Source: Lingula anatina
Taxonomy: Eukaryota; Brachiopoda; Lingulata; Lingulida; Lingulidae
Reading direction: 5' to 3'
DNA: 23,230 nt
Assembly (NCBI RefSeq): GCF_001039355.2
Contig: NW_019775392.1
Location: 221,084 to 244,313, forward strand
The position numbers were made by a program, and so were the translations under genes. Under the pieces are notes generated by a model. That model worked only from the letters and a program-made list of their open reading frames with translations, searched no databases and was not told the DNA's origin. This document shows, in pieces, positions 21,239 to 23,230 of this stretch. The number at the start of each line of letters is the position of its first letter. Position 1 is the first letter of the stretch.

Positions 21239-21895
21239 TAATGGCGTCTTACTTAAGGCGCACATAGTTTTTTTCCAAGGCACACGATGACACTGTATGT
21301 TACTTTTTTTACTTTGGCCATGGACAGTTTATAAGATCAATATTTTCCTGACAATTTAACTCGGGATTGGTAAAAAATAAGTTATTTGGCTTAGGTCAAA
21401 TTATCGATATCATGAATTACAGAATGGGGTTGTTTTTGCAGTCATCCCGTGTACGGGGAGGCTACAATACTCTAGATTACACATCTTGGATGTCTGCTTT
21501 CAGGAAAACTTTCTCATCTCCAGGTTTACCAAGCTTAGACCAACTATGACCTCACGAGTATGACGAGTTACATAGCATTTATGGCATATCAGGGTCAATT
21601 TCTTATTTTGGTATTTATGTCAATATGTGTTGTATATTTTGAGTGTCATCTCCCTCAAATGGATGATAATTGGAGTCTACACAGCCTGTTTTCTTTTACA
21701 AGAGTAGCATGCGATCTGTCAATAATAAGCGTAACTATTTGCGCTTATGTCTTGACCACAATTATGCAAATTATACATATTTAAATTCAATTATACTGAT
21801 GTCGGATTCAGCTTGAAGCGTTTCGAATATTAATTTTTTCATTTATTGTAGTAAAAATGTGTCTGTGCACAATAAAAATAATTTTTTCACAGAAA
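21239..21895 (+). other. 3' UTR of ZNF341
   Basis: AT-rich non-coding sequence runs from the TGA at 21236-21238 to the poly(A) signal at 21871. The 60- and 74-codon frames inside it have no similarity I recognise and are treated as chance. Confidence 0.6.
21871..21876 (+). terminator. Poly(A) signal of ZNF341
   Basis: AATAAA lies 633 bases after the stop, followed by a T-rich stretch. A second AATAAA at 21915-21920 could serve as an alternative site. Confidence 0.55.
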
Positions 21896-22083
21896 ATTTG
21901 TTTCAAAATACGTAAATAAATATTGGTAGTTGAATATGAAAAATTAATCTTATGATGATACTTCAGCCACACGTGTGAAAAGGAAATGCCCTGGTAATGG
22001 TGGTCTCTTGGGGACCGTTCCCATAACCCGGTCGTGCTAGCTGGATCGACCTAACTCCTCGGCTATTCTTGCTAAATTGCATT

Positions 22084-22103
22084 CAGAGGCTTTTAAGCCT
22101 CTG
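22084..22103. repeat. Inverted repeat, 9-base arms and 2-base centre
   Basis: CAGAGGCTT and AAGCCTCTG are exact reverse complements around TT. It is part of a cluster of hairpins in the downstream region. Confidence 0.85.
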
Positions 22104-22356
22104 TCTGTCACGTCCTCTTGTAACGTAATGTCGGGACAACTTTTGTGGTCCATGAAGTTTTTCATGTTGCCTTGCAATGGGGCGTGCCAGACTGCTTAAA
22201 AGCCGATTACATTGACTGTGCCTAAGCGAGAATCCCCACTGAGATAGATCGACCCTGCTATTACGATAAGTTTAAGAAAACGCAGTGCTTGTTAAGGGTG
22301 GGTTGTTCAATCCCACGTGGCACTCTTCACAACTCAAAATCAGTTCACCCGAAGAA

Positions 22357-22373
22357 GACCTTGTGATGAGGTC
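22357..22373. repeat. Hairpin GACCT-loop-AGGTC in a possible retroelement end
   Basis: The context CCCGAAGAAGACCT, a loop, then AGGTCGAACCGTC resembles a short hairpin often seen at the ends of Penelope-like and related elements in animals, of general form GAAGA-stem-loop-stem-CGAAACGTC. The resemblance is from memory and the body of such an element is not recognisable here. Confidence 0.3.
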
Positions 22374-22754
22374 GAACCGTCGTGATCTTTCCCAACGTAA
22401 GATCCAATCTAGTAACATTTTTTCTTATCTTAATATAATATAACTGGATGAATTAAAACTTTCATTTTAATGTCAAATAAGTTCAAGACAATCAATTCAG
22501 ATCAGCATAGATGAAATTGATTTGTACTTAGATATTTATATTCTTTGCATTACATCACTTAAAGTCCACTTGAGCTTCCAAACGCTGTTGCGGACCTTCT
22601 CAAATTGATGATAGCTACGGGTAACTAATGCATCAAATATAAATCACGCTATTTTATGGACCGAGGAGAGGATCAGTTCAAATTAAGTCACATATTATGC
22701 CAGTCACTTGGAGGTTTAAATCCAACTCGTCCTATCCGTGTGTTCTGTTACTTT

Positions 22755-22781
22755 CATGAGTACCACCAGCGTGTACTCATG
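22755..22781. repeat. Inverted repeat, 9-base arms and 9-base loop
   Basis: CATGAGTAC at 22755-22763 and GTACTCATG at 22773-22781 are exact reverse complements. No associated gene or element is visible. Confidence 0.85.
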
Positions 22782-23230
22782 GTTTTAGTCCCGACCCGTC
22801 TCGGCTCCGCGTTCTGGCGCCGGATACAAGTCACCGTTACCGCTTCTATAACACGGCAGTGTTATACAGTTTGTCTCTGTCTTTAAATTACATTCACAAT
22901 CACGGAAGAGAAACCAAATTTAGGAACAAAAGTCTCGGTAGAGACTTTCAGATGACAGAAAATGGAGACCTGTTGACGGTTCTAAAGTCGTAGAGGTACT
23001 CATTATTTCCATTTGTCTCTTTTGATCTCTTCCACCAAAACAGACGCCACACCTGAGATAATTTCGTCAAAACCGGTCCCGGGTCCGAGCGTTATGTAAC
23101 CTTCCAACCCGGAGAATATATCCATATTCAGGGCAACGGTAACAAATATTGGAGTCCCTGTACCTAGTTTTACTGATCGGCTGTTTATATCGGATACAGT
23201 TATTTACGCTTACTAATAGTTTTACCGCAC

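Larger units (their letters stand above)
21921..23230. other. Downstream region without a recognisable gene
   Basis: No coding similarity is visible on either strand; the 76-codon frame at 22656-22886 looks random. The part from about 22010 to 22400 is richer in G+C than its surroundings and holds several short hairpins (22013-22033, 22084-22103, 22357-22373), which suggests a repeat element. A palindrome with 9-base arms lies at 22755-22781. Confidence 0.5.

Noticed and set aside
22280-22320. tRNA-like B box GTTCAATCC, suggesting a tRNA gene or SINE head
   Set aside because: No A box at suitable spacing and no cloverleaf could be drawn.
22350-22382. Hammerhead ribozyme, from TGATGAG followed by GTCGAAC
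   Set aside because: The stem II and the GAAA core are not in the required arrangement. A simple five-base hairpin explains the pairing better.

Overview
The window is eukaryotic nuclear DNA. It is AT-rich, full of GT-AG introns, microsatellites and small transposon remnants, and most likely comes from a marine invertebrate. A mollusc or another lophotrochozoan is my guess; an invertebrate deuterostome cannot be excluded from the sequence alone. Almost all of the listed open frames are fragments of exons or noise. The real content is two multi-exon genes in tandem on the + strand. I rebuilt both exon by exon, and the reading phase closes at every junction.

Gene 1 (coding 1600-8867, 15 exons, 488 residues) is a secreted protein of the BPI/LBP family, which binds lipopolysaccharide and kills or reports Gram-negative bacteria. 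It has a signal peptide, the conserved start of the mature protein, the conserved disulphide cysteine pair, a proline-rich linker between the two barrels, and a length almost equal to human BPI. A TATA-like box lies about 130 bases upstream and a poly(A) signal lies at 9404.

Gene 2 (coding 10997-21238, 15 exons, 990 residues) is the orthologue of vertebrate ZNF341, a zinc-finger transcription factor that in humans drives STAT1 and STAT3. The N-terminus, the order and spacing of the fingers (including the atypical ones) and a short C-terminal motif all match ZNF341. A YY1-like element overlaps the start codon, and poly(A) signals lie at 21871 and 21915.

The flanks (1-1599 and about 21900-23230) and the spacer (about 9430-10996) show no gene. 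They and the introns hold tandem repeats, two short elements with terminal inverted repeats, a 44-base repeat present twice in opposite orientation, and several hairpins. I found no CRISPR array, RNA gene or undescribed multi-gene system. The most interesting point is the neighbourhood itself: BPI-family genes and ZNF341 also lie close together on human chromosome 20q11.2, so this may be an ancient linkage.
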